Shown: positions 1 to 8,991 of the stretch, in pieces
How the letters are laid out: every line of letters starts with the position of its first letter
Position numbering within the stretch: the stretch's first letter is position 1
Source of the DNA: ANME-2 cluster archaeon
GTDB lineage: Archaea > Halobacteriota > Methanosarcinia > Methanosarcinales > Methanocomedenaceae
Reading direction: 5' to 3'
Assembly (NCBI GenBank): GCA_014237145.1
Contig: JAAXOC010000065.1
Location: forward strand, 1-64,000
DNA: 64,000 nucleotides
The notes under the pieces: generated by a model
Told to the model about the DNA's origin: nothing
The model's input: only the letters and a program-made list of their open reading frames with translations
Database searches by the model: none
Program-made: the position numbers and the translations under genes

Positions 1-138
1 GTGATTACAATAATATTGTTGATGCCCTGCTCGATTTTTTCCGCGCTTTATTATATCTTTCCCGGACTCTACAAAAAAATATTTGCATTCTGGATTCTGC
101 CTTGTATATCGATTTTACTTCGAGGTCTAGCCATGTAA
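1..138 (+). CDS. possible small or 5'-truncated membrane protein
   Basis: An open frame starts with GTG at the first base of the window and ends with TAA at 136-138, giving 45 residues. It is strongly hydrophobic, with two candidate membrane segments separated by a short basic stretch (GLYKK). It may be the C-terminal end of a longer gene lying outside the window, or a chance frame. No family is recognised. It sits next to decayed genes, which lowers the chance that it is functional. Confidence 0.2.
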   Translation: MITIILLMPCSIFSALYYIFPGLYKKIFAFWILPCISILLRGLAM

Positions 139-259
139 CATCACAAAAATAATAATGGATATTATAGGAAATAAGTTATGCGGTCTATTCTAGGACACTA
201 CCAAAATTTTAGGAATTTCCAGCTCAGAACCAGCTGGAAAGCCCTTATCGGACTGTCAA

Positions 260-574
260 ATGAAAACAGCGGTAGTAACACTTGATGCCGGAAAAGAAGA
301 TGACGACATCAGGAATAAGTACGGGCTTGTTTCTCTCCGACAAGTGAGACTCTCCCGAATCGTACACGAAGCATTGGATCAAGGTATATCACTCACACAA
401 GAAGACCTTGCATTCAAACTTCTGAATTGCAGCATCAGAACAGTCAGACGTGATATCAATGAACACATTCAATCATCAGTGAATCCATACCTGCCAATAA
501 GCGGCACGAACACGACCCCGCCTTATTTCCTTATGAACTGTTCCGTCCACATCATTTTTCACAAATTTCTTTGA
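260..574 (+). pseudogene. DUF1670 family protein, 5' fragment
   Basis: The N-terminal 70 or so residues read like the start of archaeal DUF1670 proteins: a block with GLVSLRQVRLSRIVHEA, then TQEDLAFKLLNCSIRTVRRD, an HTH-like pattern. The frame stays open to 574, but after about base 475 the resemblance ends and the sequence runs antisense into the 3' end of the neighbouring DUF234 gene. Family members are several times longer, so this is a truncated copy, probably cut when the region was rearranged. Its function in full-length form is unknown to me; the HTH suggests DNA binding. Confidence 0.55.
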
Positions 575-1952
575 AATCATCAAGATCAAATGCCAGATAT
601 CCCTTTTTTTGAATTTCGCTTTTGCCTTTGATATTTTTTGCGATAATTGCAAAGTGTTCCACACGTCTGGAATTTTTCCAGCTAACACTCTTTGTTTTTC
701 CATTAAGTTTATCAAGTATGTGAATTGATTCTTGCATCGACAGGTTCTTCCACTTAACTTCACAAAAGAGAATGTTGTTTCCTTCATCAAAGGCAATGAG
801 GTCGATCTCTTCTTCCCTGTGCCGCCATTTATCGATATGTAAGAAGGAAAATGGAAGACGATTCTGTTGTTTGTTCAGCTCGATGAAAAACTCACGCGCA
901 ATGTCTTCAAATACAAATCCATAATATGTGTTCCTATCCCGCGCGATTAGAGATTATAAAGGATCCGGGTTTGAAATCAGAATAGACTGGTTTTTGTAGA
1001 TAAAACGGAACCAGAAACGATAGAAATTGTCACTTATTATATATCGCGATTGTCTTGGCGATTTTTTCTTTGCTGTTACTGGATAATTGCGTTTGAGTAT
1101 TCCATATGCGTGAACCAGTTCATACAAATATTTTCCAACCGTGTCTTTGTTTAGACCGGTGTGGGTTACAATCTCATGTTGAACTGTTTTTCCCTGTGCA
1201 ACTGCCTCAAGGATAGAGAAATATCCTTTGTGTGCACTACCAAACTCCATTATAAGTATGTTTTTTCCTTCTTCCATAAGCGGCGCAGGCTCGACTATGA
1301 AGAGTTTGTCAATCAATGACATTGTTTTTTCGGAATATAGCAGGGTGTAGAGCAGATATTTTGGAACACCGCCAAAGATTGCGTATATTTCACATGTCTC
1401 TTCAACAGAGCGGTCTATGAAAAGGTGTGTTTCAAAGAAATTGAATGGCTTAAGGTTAAAGAGGAAATCCGCTCTTCCAAACAATGGCTCTTTTTTATCT
1501 GTAAATATCTTTTTCATTATCCCTACATAAGAACCGATTGTGATTAGGAATATCTGTGAAGTGAGATGATATTCATCCCAGTATTTCTGTAATTTTGAAT
1601 AGAATTCAGGATCGATCCGGAGGAAATTTTGAAACTCATCGAATACAATTATACAATTTTTGATGTCAATGAAGATCAGACGTAGCAGGTCATCCCAGTT
1701 ATCCAGTCTTGGCCTGATACCTAGCATATTGGTTAAAGAGTCCTCTAGCTCTGTAAGTAACTCTTTTTCAGATTTATTTTCTACAAATAGATAGAGGAAC
1801 TTACGCCCATCAATAAATTTCTTTATAAGCGCTGTTTTGCCTACCCGCCGACGTCCATACAGAACCATCATTATTGATTTAATCGATCTTTTTTCGTAGG
1901 CTTCTTCAATAAAATTGAGTTCTTTTTCTCTATCATGGAATTTGATTACCAT
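552..1952 (-). pseudogene. archaeal ATPase with DUF234 nuclease-like domain, interrupted by one in-frame TAA
   Basis: The first 332 codons encode an AAA/STAND-type archaeal ATPase: Walker A in GRRRVGKTALI near residue 36, Walker B in CIIVFDEFQN, then a winged-helix region ending in FYRFWFRFIYKNQS. TAA occurs at 954-956. The same frame then continues without further stops to 552 and supplies the expected DUF234 domain, including FVFEDIAREFF and a PD-(D/E)xK-like EIDLIAFD ... FCEVKW. Without the stop the protein would be 466 residues, a normal length for this family. The only visible lesion is the single ochre codon, so this is a young pseudogene, a sequencing error, or a protein made without its nuclease-like domain. 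Confidence 0.8.
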
Positions 1953-2128
1953 TCAGTAATTTACTAGTCAGTAATCAAATTTAAACCTTTCGAATATGCA
2001 GCATATTTCTGATGATGTTTATAATATGGTGAGACACAATATAACAATATAAACTGATATCGCATGGAAAACATCGGTGAAATTAAAAAAAATCAATAAT
2101 TTATATCAGGTGGACCATATTACTCAAT

Positions 2129-2494
2129 ATGCTTACCAACAGTTACGTCCACCTGCCCGGGATAGGTGCCACAACAGAGAGAAAGATATGAGACAACGGT
2201 ATCAAGTCCTGGGATGAATTCAGGGAAAATACCATTTTCCTGGATATCAAGACCGAGCTGGGACTTTCAATGTCTGACGAAACCACTGGTCAGTCAGGTT
2301 TCGATTCAGTGCGATTGTGGTACCAGTACAAGCGCGGCAGCCAGGCAGCGCTTGACATACTCGTAAGATATAATATAGAGGATATACAAAACATTGAGAC
2401 GATCATAGAAATGCTATATCCTTCATTGATGGAAAATGGGAAACTTTTTAATATATTTTGTCTCTGCATAAGCAAAAGCAATGTAAGGAGTTAA
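2129..2494 (+). pseudogene. RNase_H_2 family exonuclease, decayed
   Basis: From ATG 2129 the frame reads MLTNSYVHLPGIGATTERKI, the helix-hairpin-helix start typical of archaeal RNase_H_2 (YprB-like) proteins, then TGA at 2189-2191 where the family has Trp (the next residues are DNGIKSWDEF). The same frame continues through TIFLDIKTELG, a damaged version of the exonuclease motif DIETTGL, and then WYQYKRGSQAALDILVRYN with IEDIQNIETI, the conserved end of the domain. Large internal segments are missing. One nonsense codon plus internal deletions make this a clear pseudogene. Its 3' end overlaps the end of the convergent SWIM gene by 4 bases. Confidence 0.65.
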
Positions 2495-4434
2495 ATTGAC
2501 ATCTCAAACTCTTTTCTCATCATATCAATTAGCTTCTTCTTACCTTTATTCTCAGCAGCAAATGACCTGATACATCTTACCCAATCAGATTCTTTCCCTA
2601 TTGATGAACATATCCCCCTCATTATTTTAAAAAGAAAAACAACCTTATCATAATGGATATGAGATCTGAGAATATCCTCATTTATCCGAATCCTGCACAG
2701 TGATGCTCCCTGTTTTGGTGATTTCTTTGAAACAGCACAGGCAACTTGCCCTACTACCTCTACTGGCATATGAGTTATAAAATTCATTACAAGAGCAGCA
2801 GACAATTCAGGATATCTATCCAACAGGTATGGTATTAGCATAAGCGCATTTCCATAGGATCCTTTTTTTATTATACTATTACACATATTCTCAAGAGTAT
2901 GCATATCTAAAACACCTGTCATAACCTTGAGCAAAGTATCCATAGGTGGACCTGCATTCATCCATCCACGCTCTATTGCGATTTTTGTAAGTCGACTCGA
3001 TTCAACTTCCATACCCTTGTCCACGGCTGTTTTAGAGACATCGATAATAATATTGGATGAGATTTTCGGCTCTGTCAATATTACATCAATAGCAGCTTGT
3101 AAATCCCCATCATGCAATAGTGCAGAAACGACAGCATTTCTATTTGGCATGTTTGTTAGCATTGTAGCTTTAAATTCTTCTAATTTCCCAATTCCTGAAA
3201 ATACTTTTTTTATTTTTTCATAGTCATCTTTATAAAAATACCGGGACATTAAATCAAATGCGAAATCAATAGAGGTTGAGAAATCAACAAGATCAGGTTT
3301 TTGATCAATTAAAATACTGGCAATTGAGAAGTACAGTTTCTGTAAATCATTAAATGATCCTTCTGATAATGCCATCCCTTTTTTTATTATATCAAACGCA
3401 TCTTCATATCTTTTTTCCCCGATCAGCACATTTGCCAGTCGAATATGGTCATCCCTGGTAATAAGTTCAAATTGAGCAAGACGCAATTTCTCCTGCGGCA
3501 TTCCAATATGTGCATACAGATCCATTAGTACATGGATGATGTTATTCTTTTTATATTGATAATGGGATTCACTGGCATATTTTTTTTCAGCGTTCAATTT
3601 TTCCAGCAAGTATTCCTCTACATGCGAAATATTATCCTTATTGATAATACCAAATAGCATATCCCATGTATCCAGACCATAATCTTCATTATTGGCAATA
3701 TCCAGTATCGTTTCTAAGAGCATGTCCTTGTAGGCTGGGTCATTGATCTGTTTCATGCATTGATTAAAATCACTCACACATTGAATTGCAAATTCACCCA
3801 TACTGCCTCCCGAATCGTCTGCCCCCTGATCAAATGCGGTTATGCAGCCCTTTATCAATTCCAGATATATCTCGGCAGCGTTTTTATATAATTCTTTGTC
3901 CATAAGCCCGTCAGCAATATCCTGTATCTCTTCAAGTTTGCGTACTGCATCCCATATATGATAATAATCAAGATCTTCACATACTATCCAGTCAATTTTG
4001 TTGGAAATAGCATCAATATTAATCTGTGGTCTTTCATCTGCATTTATTGAATATTCACAGACTATAGCAGGGTTATGATTTATTATTTTTTTTACAATAT
4101 TGATTATTTCATGTTTACTCATTGAATTCAGCGAAGTTATGAATTTATTAGAATCAATAAATGATGACGGCTCATGCACCCAGTTTAGAAGAAGGGCCAC
4201 TGCATGTTTACATTTATATCCAACCGGACAGGTGCATTTTGTATCTATTTTATGGTTATTAATAAAAGCCTTTACTTCATATGGTGTTTCCATAGTTCCT
4301 ATAACACGTGCATAGAGTGTGTTATCCAATATTACAGGTCCTATAACATAGCCGTTCTCATAGTAGTCAAGTCCTCTATAGAAGGTTCTTTCACTGAAAC
4401 TGTCCTTGATCATATCCTGGGTAATATTCATCAT
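2491..4434 (-). CDS. SWIM zinc-finger protein with long helical-repeat C-terminus
   Basis: The 647-residue protein carries a SWIM zinc finger at residues 67-77 (CTCPVGYKCKH, pattern CxCx5CxH), preceded by the usual RTFYRGLDYYENGYV segment. The remaining 500 or so residues are helical, with TPR-like stretches (for example RYEDAFDIIKKG) and no recognisable catalytic motif. SWIM fingers bind DNA or proteins, and in prokaryotes are often found in or beside SNF2-type ATPases; no such ATPase is adjacent here. The ATG at 4434 is the first of a pair of Met codons. The gene stands alone and converges on a pseudogene. Role unknown. Confidence 0.8.
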   Translation of the reverse strand: MMNITQDMIKDSFSERTFYRGLDYYENGYVIGPVILDNTLYARVIGTMETPYEVKAFINNHKIDTKCTCPVGYKCKHAVALLLNWVHEPSSFIDSNKFITSLNSMSKHEIINIVKKIINHNPAIVCEYSINADERPQINIDAISNKIDWIVCEDLDYYHIWDAVRKLEEIQDIADGLMDKELYKNAAEIYLELIKGCITAFDQGADDSGGSMGEFAIQCVSDFNQCMKQINDPAYKDMLLETILDIANNEDYGLDTWDMLFGIINKDNISHVEEYLLEKLNAEKKYASESHYQYKKNNIIHVLMDLYAHIGMPQEKLRLAQFELITRDDHIRLANVLIGEKRYEDAFDIIKKGMALSEGSFNDLQKLYFSIASILIDQKPDLVDFSTSIDFAFDLMSRYFYKDDYEKIKKVFSGIGKLEEFKATMLTNMPNRNAVVSALLHDGDLQAAIDVILTEPKISSNIIIDVSKTAVDKGMEVESSRLTKIAIERGWMNAGPPMDTLLKVMTGVLDMHTLENMCNSIIKKGSYGNALMLIPYLLDRYPELSAALVMNFITHMPVEVVGQVACAVSKKSPKQGASLCRIRINEDILRSHIHYDKVVFLFKIMRGICSSIGKESDWVRCIRSFAAENKGKKKLIDMMRKEFEMSI

Positions 4435-4522
4435 GTTGAATCTCCTGGAATCTTTTTAAGACTTTTTACTAAACTCAAAATGACCGATAGGTCTCTACAC
4501 TTGCAGTAATTTGCTTCATTCA

Positions 4523-4714
4523 TTAATCTCCCCCCTCACCCTCAACAGTCAACTCTAAAGCACTAGGCTCGGACTGCCTTGGCGATGTGGGCTTGCAGGC
4601 TGAAGAAGTAAGGCATTGCATGGAGATAATAAAGGAGCAGGTGGCCGTCCCCTGCCGTGGCTCTGGTGTGCACCCTGGGAAAATGAGTGCTATTGCCAAT
4701 ATTGTTATGATCAA
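4523..4714 (-). CDS. possible small lipoprotein, doubtful
   Basis: A 63-residue frame begins at a TTG codon and reads as a hydrophobic stretch followed by a lipobox-like IFPGC, then a short region with three further Cys and a charged tail ending EGEGGD. The hydrophobic segment continues upstream for six more codons without an ATG or GTG, so either the start is unusual or the gene is damaged. It lies downstream of the dodecin gene on the same strand. I recognise no family; a lipoprotein remnant is the most I would claim. Confidence 0.25.
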   Translation of the reverse strand: MIITILAIALIFPGCTPEPRQGTATCSFIISMQCLTSSACKPTSPRQSEPSALELTVEGEGGD

Positions 4715-4735
4715 TACTGCCGTTTTTAGAATGAC

Positions 4736-4942
4736 TTATTCAAGCAGTATCTCAATCCTTGTCAGGAATCGGCTCACCTGATTATTCTCAACTTCCACAT
4801 CAAAGCTCTTCACATTGATGTTTTTGATATTCCCTTTCGATTTGAAGATAGGCAGTTCAGATGCCTCATCTACTGCATTCTTAAGTGCAGCCTCCCAGCC
4901 ATCTGGGGACGACCCAATTGTTTCAATTATTTTCACTACCAT
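4736..4942 (-). CDS. dodecin-like flavin-binding protein
   Basis: A 68-residue protein with the dodecin pattern: VVKIIETIGSSPDGWEAALK, then NAVDEAS, then a beta segment ending in FLTRIEILLE. Dodecins form hollow dodecamers that store or buffer flavins. The start at 4942 is preferred over one 10 codons upstream because AGGAGG lies about nine bases before this ATG, and because family members begin with MVxKxIE. It is the last clearly recognised gene of a minus-strand run containing a GXGXG protein, a ferredoxin and a CGGC protein, so a link to flavin or redox chemistry is plausible. The central region differs from the classical sequence, so flavin binding is inferred from family only. Confidence 0.75.
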   Translation of the reverse strand: MVVKIIETIGSSPDGWEAALKNAVDEASELPIFKSKGNIKNINVKSFDVEVENNQVSRFLTRIEILLE

Positions 4943-4964
4943 TCCAATTTCCTCCTGTATCTTG

Positions 4965-5948
4965 TTATTCAACTTTCCTCATAACCACAGAGCCGTCGCG
5001 CATATGCACCGTCATATACTGCTCCTTCTCAGCCCCGACTTCGTATTTATTGTAAAGCATGGCCTCCAGCTGACCTACACCAAGTACCCTGCGCAGCATT
5101 TTACTATTCTCACCGCTCTTTTTGACGGATGTAGCAGGCGGGCTAAGCGGCACTTTCTTCTTGGAATATATAGCACCGCCGGTCATATTCGCACCCACGT
5201 ATCCTTTAGCCTCTTTGATGACCAAGCTGCCGGATTTCATGTATGCACCAGCGAACTCATCTACTTTGCCGCTGATCACCACCGTACCTCCGGCCAGCCT
5301 GGAACCAGTATTCATACCGGCATTCCCTTCCACATACACAATACCCTGGCGCATGAGCAATCCGGTGCCATTGTAAGCATCACCTTCCACTCTCACCGTG
5401 CCCCTGCAATCCATGCGAACGCCTATGGTACCCCGTAGAATGCCGTCATTGAGAATAAGTATATTATCATCCTTGTCAAGGTAATTGGACACCAGTGTAT
5501 CCTCACCTGGTCTGCTGCACATAATATCTGTAATGGAAATAAATTTCCTGTATCCGTACACATCAGGGGCAACCTCAATAACATTGCCAAGCGGCTCCTG
5601 CACGGTCCCGCTTATATACAATGCACCGGACACCATGCCCATACCTGCCTCGCTACCTACGCTGCCATCAACAAAAACCCTGCCCGCTGGTTCCGGCCTG
5701 CCGGAACCGCCCATGTGTTTCAGGTCCGCACCCATGCTATATGCCAGGCGTTCACCCACGTCGCCCTTAATATGGACATCGGCGCCATCTTTCAGGGCAT
5801 CCACAAGGTCCTGGTAGGTGTATGAACTGCCGGCCTGGCTGGGAATCAGGGAATCCGGGTCCAGTTTTTGATTTAAGTAATGGAAATTGAACGTGTAATC
5901 GCACAGGCTGTCCACCAGGGATGTGAGCCGGATATTGACGTTTTTCAT
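4965..5948 (-). CDS. GXGXG-motif protein (GltB C-terminal / FwdC-like)
   Basis: The 327-residue protein is built around a right-handed beta-helix of Gly-rich repeats, with DGSVGSEAGMGM near residue 95 and then GTVRVEGDAYNGTG, VYVEGNAGMNTGSRLAGG and AYMKSGSLVIKEAKGYVGA. This domain forms the C-terminal part of glutamate synthase and of formylmethanofuran dehydrogenase subunit C. Neither catalytic half of glutamate synthase nor other Fwd subunits are nearby, so this is a stand-alone scaffold. It follows the ferredoxin gene with six intervening bases and precedes dodecin by 22. The C-terminal 60 residues (after SPPATSVKK) are outside the repeat. Substrate unknown. Confidence 0.75.
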   Translation of the reverse strand: MKNVNIRLTSLVDSLCDYTFNFHYLNQKLDPDSLIPSQAGSSYTYQDLVDALKDGADVHIKGDVGERLAYSMGADLKHMGGSGRPEPAGRVFVDGSVGSEAGMGMVSGALYISGTVQEPLGNVIEVAPDVYGYRKFISITDIMCSRPGEDTLVSNYLDKDDNILILNDGILRGTIGVRMDCRGTVRVEGDAYNGTGLLMRQGIVYVEGNAGMNTGSRLAGGTVVISGKVDEFAGAYMKSGSLVIKEAKGYVGANMTGGAIYSKKKVPLSPPATSVKKSGENSKMLRRVLGVGQLEAMLYNKYEVGAEKEQYMTVHMRDGSVVMRKVE

Positions 5949-5954
5949 GATATT

Positions 5955-6323
5955 TTATCCGTGTATCAGCATGGGCAGACAGTGCGTGCATACCCATTCA
6001 CTCTTCATCTTGTGGCGCAGGGGCAACAAGTATACTTCATCTTCTCCCTTATTGCAATTGAAGCACCTGATGGAGATATCGGTCTTCCTGGGCTGGCTTT
6101 CGGCCTTTTTTTCATCGAACTCCTCGGTTTCCCGCTCTTCCACGGTCAGTGCGCCTTCAGGACACAGTCCGATACAGTACCCCATGCCGTCGCACAGTTC
6201 TTCCGATACAACCTTTGCCTTCCCGTCAATGATCTGTATGGCACCTTCAGCACACGGCGCCACACACTTTCCACATCCGTTGCATTTTTCTTCATCTATT
6301 TTAACTATGGTCCGTTTTACCAT
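5955..6323 (-). CDS. 4Fe-4S ferredoxin with C-terminal CxxC pairs
   Basis: The 122-residue protein starts at 6323, where AAGGAG precedes the ATG; a longer open frame upstream overlaps the CGGC gene and is not credible. The first cluster motif is complete (CNGCGKCVAPC). The second reads CDGMGYCIGLCP, with Met where a fourth Cys is usual, a variant known in archaeal ferredoxin-like proteins. The C-terminus adds CFNC and CTHC, which could form a zinc site or a third metal site. It sits between the CGGC and GXGXG genes and is probably their electron carrier. Confidence 0.8.
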   Translation of the reverse strand: MVKRTIVKIDEEKCNGCGKCVAPCAEGAIQIIDGKAKVVSEELCDGMGYCIGLCPEGALTVEERETEEFDEKKAESQPRKTDISIRCFNCNKGEDEVYLLPLRHKMKSEWVCTHCLPMLIHG

Positions 6324-6342
6324 TTCTTTATCTCCTTTTAGT

Positions 6343-6702
6343 TTAGTGATGTGTACCTTCAACAATCCTGATACCTGCATCTTCAATAGTCTTTTTAATG
6401 GAATCGATATGTGGGCATTTGGGGTAATCCTCCATCTGCATGCAGGAACCAAGGTGGATAACATCCACGCCGAGTTTTTTAACAGACTTGACCAGTCGAT
6501 ACACGCGCCGTCCTGAACACCCGCCGCATGTGAAAAATGCTATTATTTCAGCATTCTCGTCATAGTCCTTGAAGTACATCTTACGCTGATTGAAGGCCAT
6601 GAAGCACCCCACACCCGGGCATGTCTCTGACACTATATCACACCTGACAACTGCGATTTTAGTGGGTTTTTCTTCGGTGTTCTCTCTGGTAATAATCTTC
6701 AC
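6343..6702 (-). CDS. CGGC domain protein
   Basis: The 119-residue protein has the defining FTCGGCSGRR motif at about residues 58-67, plus conserved RCDIVSETCPGVGCF upstream and HLGSCMQ with CPH downstream, so at least seven Cys. CGGC proteins are presumed metal-binding redox or sensor proteins; their reaction is not known to me. It is the first gene of the minus-strand redox run and ends 19 bases before the ferredoxin start. The 775 bases upstream hold no recognised gene, so the operon promoter should lie just above 6702. Confidence 0.8.
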   Translation of the reverse strand: MKIITRENTEEKPTKIAVVRCDIVSETCPGVGCFMAFNQRKMYFKDYDENAEIIAFFTCGGCSGRRVYRLVKSVKKLGVDVIHLGSCMQMEDYPKCPHIDSIKKTIEDAGIRIVEGTHH

Positions 6703-7477
6703 CTTGTTTGTATATTGATTTAATGTTATATATTATTTAGAAGCCGATAAACAGCATCTAATACAAAACTCTAGTTTACCCATATTTTACTATTATCCTG
6801 GCTCTCCCCCTGGAGGGAGGCTATTGGGTGTAGTGTCAGAGTGTTCAAAGGTCGCCTTCATACTTCAGGCCACCTTTTACAGAATGCACAAAATCTTCAT
6901 TCCGGTCATTCGACTGCGCTTCGCTCAATCCCTGCATTCTGCTATTGTGCGGGAATAAACAGGTCGGGCAGGTAGTAATTCAATCAAACGTTGCGGGCTT
7001 ATGGAGGGCACTTCGTGCCCTGTTTGTCCTCTGGGACAGGAAGTGGAACATTCTTTAGGTTAAGAACGGCTGGCTACCGGGGCGACCTGGGGAAAAAGAA
7101 CATGGGCCGTGAGCCAGGACCTTGGAGGATGGTTTGGACTTATAAATAACCACAAAAAAGGATTCAAAGCAACAAACCGTTTTATTTAAATATACAAAGA
7201 TCCGATACTGCAAGTACGGGGATAGTCATTTGCGGGATGGATGAACAGTGCACTAAATTTGATAATGAAATGTTTTCAAAATTCAAATATAAATTATAAG
7301 CATGACGCAAATGAACCAAAAGTCAAAGGATTTACTGGCTTGTTTTCACCCAAAGACCACAATTGAGAGAATAATTTTGCAATGCCTTGAAAGAGGGACT
7401 TTACAAAACCAGTTATTTGATACTCCCCAGAGCGCAACACATAAATTCATGCGCAGTTTTACCGGAGGCTTTTTAAA
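6703..7477. other. 775-base intergenic region, one GC-rich structured stretch
   Basis: No coding frame here has convincing codon structure. The stretch from about 6940 to 7150 is richer in G+C than its flanks and contains a perfect 7-bp stem with a 3-base loop (AGGGCAC TTC GTGCCCT, about 7014-7030), and a smaller stem CTCCC...GGGAG lies near 6803. The rest is AT-rich. The structured part could be a non-coding RNA or a mobile-element end; I cannot place it in an RNA family. The last bases before 7478 contain ACCGGAGG, a ribosome-binding site for the next gene. Confidence 0.35.
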
Positions 7478-8476
7478 ATGAGCGTCTTGGTAACTGGAGG
7501 AACAGGATTTGTCGGTGGTGCCATTGTCCGGGCACTTGTAAAACAAGGCGAGAGGGTTCACGTTCTTGCTCGTCGAACTAGCAAAACAGAAAACCTCACG
7601 GTTCAGGGCGTTGAGATCGCTTATGGTGATATCCTCGATAAAGAGAGCATTAAATCCGCACTAAAAGGTTGCACTACGCTCTACCACGCAGCCGCTCTCT
7701 ATGATTTATGGGGCCTTGATGAGAAGACATTGATGGAAACGGAATGCGAATGGACAAGGAATGCTCTGGATGCGGCGCAGGCAGTCAATATTAAAAAAGT
7801 TATTTATACAAGCACGGCTGTCGGTATAGTCGAACAGAAGGGAAAAATCGGCACAGAAACAACTAAACATCGCGGGTATTTCCTTTCGAAATATGAGCGG
7901 GCAAAGTATGAAGCTGAAAAAATAGCTCTTTCATACCTGGACAAAGGACTCCCGATCATTATAGTTAATCCCGTAAGTGTTTACGGGCCTGGAGATTTAA
8001 AACCATCGGGTCGTGCTGTCGTTGACTTCATCAATGGGCGCATGCCTGGATTATTTGATGGTTCAAACAGTTTTGTCTATCTTGACGATGTAGGAATAGG
8101 ACATACTCTCGCAGCGGACAAAGGTCGGGTAGGTGAACGCTACATTCTCTCTGGAAACATTGTAACACTAAATGAGTGGGGCGAGCTAATCTGTCAGTTG
8201 TCAGGCGTCAAGATGGTGCCTATTATCCCTGCCTTTCTTGTAGGTATTTTTGCCTTATTCGGTGAAACGTTTTCTCGTTTCACTAAGGAGCCTCCTGTTC
8301 TCTCCTGGGAGACTTTTCGTATTGCTTCCTATGGTTTACGGGTTGGTGGCTCGAAGGCGGAAAAGGAATTGGGTATTGTGTATACACCTTTGGAAAATGG
8401 TTTAAGGAAGACAATAATATGGTACTGGGAACAGGGACTGCTCAAACAGAAACCGGATTGTTCCTGGGGGGATTGA
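7478..8476 (+). CDS. NAD(P)-dependent epimerase/dehydratase, extended SDR family
   Basis: The 332-residue protein opens with the Rossmann motif VLVTGGTGFVG (residues 3-13), has HAAALYDLW near 70, and a catalytic Tyr/Lys pair in YERAK (about 139-143) followed by the AExxA helix. The overall pattern is that of dihydroflavonol-4-reductase-like enzymes acting on NAD(P)-linked sugar, sterol or ketone substrates; the substrate cannot be told. CCGGAGG just upstream supports ATG 7478. It is monocistronic: an IS21 remnant follows, and a long non-coding stretch precedes. Confidence 0.85.
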   Translation: MSVLVTGGTGFVGGAIVRALVKQGERVHVLARRTSKTENLTVQGVEIAYGDILDKESIKSALKGCTTLYHAAALYDLWGLDEKTLMETECEWTRNALDAAQAVNIKKVIYTSTAVGIVEQKGKIGTETTKHRGYFLSKYERAKYEAEKIALSYLDKGLPIIIVNPVSVYGPGDLKPSGRAVVDFINGRMPGLFDGSNSFVYLDDVGIGHTLAADKGRVGERYILSGNIVTLNEWGELICQLSGVKMVPIIPAFLVGIFALFGETFSRFTKEPPVLSWETFRIASYGLRVGGSKAEKELGIVYTPLENGLRKTIIWYWEQGLLKQKPDCSWGD

Positions 8477-8485
8477 GAGTCGTAA

Positions 8486-8877
8486 ATAAAGTTTGCGGGC
8501 AACAGTCGCTTGAAAATTGAAAAAGAAGCACTTATCGATTATCTAAACGGAGACCGATTACAAAATGCGTTTACAATCCTCATGCAACCTCAAGATGCCC
8601 CCGACATCCGACCAGTTCGTGACTACTCAACATTAAGGTAAAATATGACGGCTCATTGAGTATTACATTCCTGCGGATGTTGTTGATGCTCAACATAAGT
8701 TTGGTAATTATAAATCGGGATGTCAAATCCTTTTGAGGTATTGATCGTTGGGTTCACTCTATTACAGATCATTTTTAATTCATGCAATTTTAGTAATATG
8801 CGGCGCTTTCGCGCCGGATGGATACTGTGGGGATTTTAAACCGCCGAAAATGGGGAATTTTTGACCGCCGTTGACAC
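8486..8877 (+). mobile_element. remnant of an IS21-type element (end of istA and right terminus)
   Basis: A frame from about 8504 to 8641 reads LKIEKEALIDYLNGDRL ... IRPVRDYSTLR and stops, resembling the C-terminal end of an IstA transposase, though weakly. At 8835-8876 the sequence contains two tandem copies of a motif running AAAATCCCC / CGGCGGT on the minus strand and ends in TTGACA. Tandem transposase-binding repeats at the terminus are characteristic of IS21 elements, and the orientation fits a right end relative to the istA-like frame. No istB is left. The element is dead. Confidence 0.45.
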
Positions 8878-8991
8878 TTGCCACTAGCAAAGTTATTTAA
8901 GCATGTAGGATGGATAGTATGAGAATGAAGCAGGAATGTAAGGGGTTGCCACAATTTAAGTATTAATATTACAACAACAGGTGTTACAAAA

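Noticed and set aside
954-956. Pyrrolysine or selenocysteine recoding of the DUF234 gene
   Set aside because: The stop is TAA; pyrrolysine uses TAG and selenocysteine TGA.
4815-5438. 207-codon plus-strand frame
   Set aside because: Antisense to the dodecin and GXGXG genes, which have clear motifs; its composition is that of a shadow frame.
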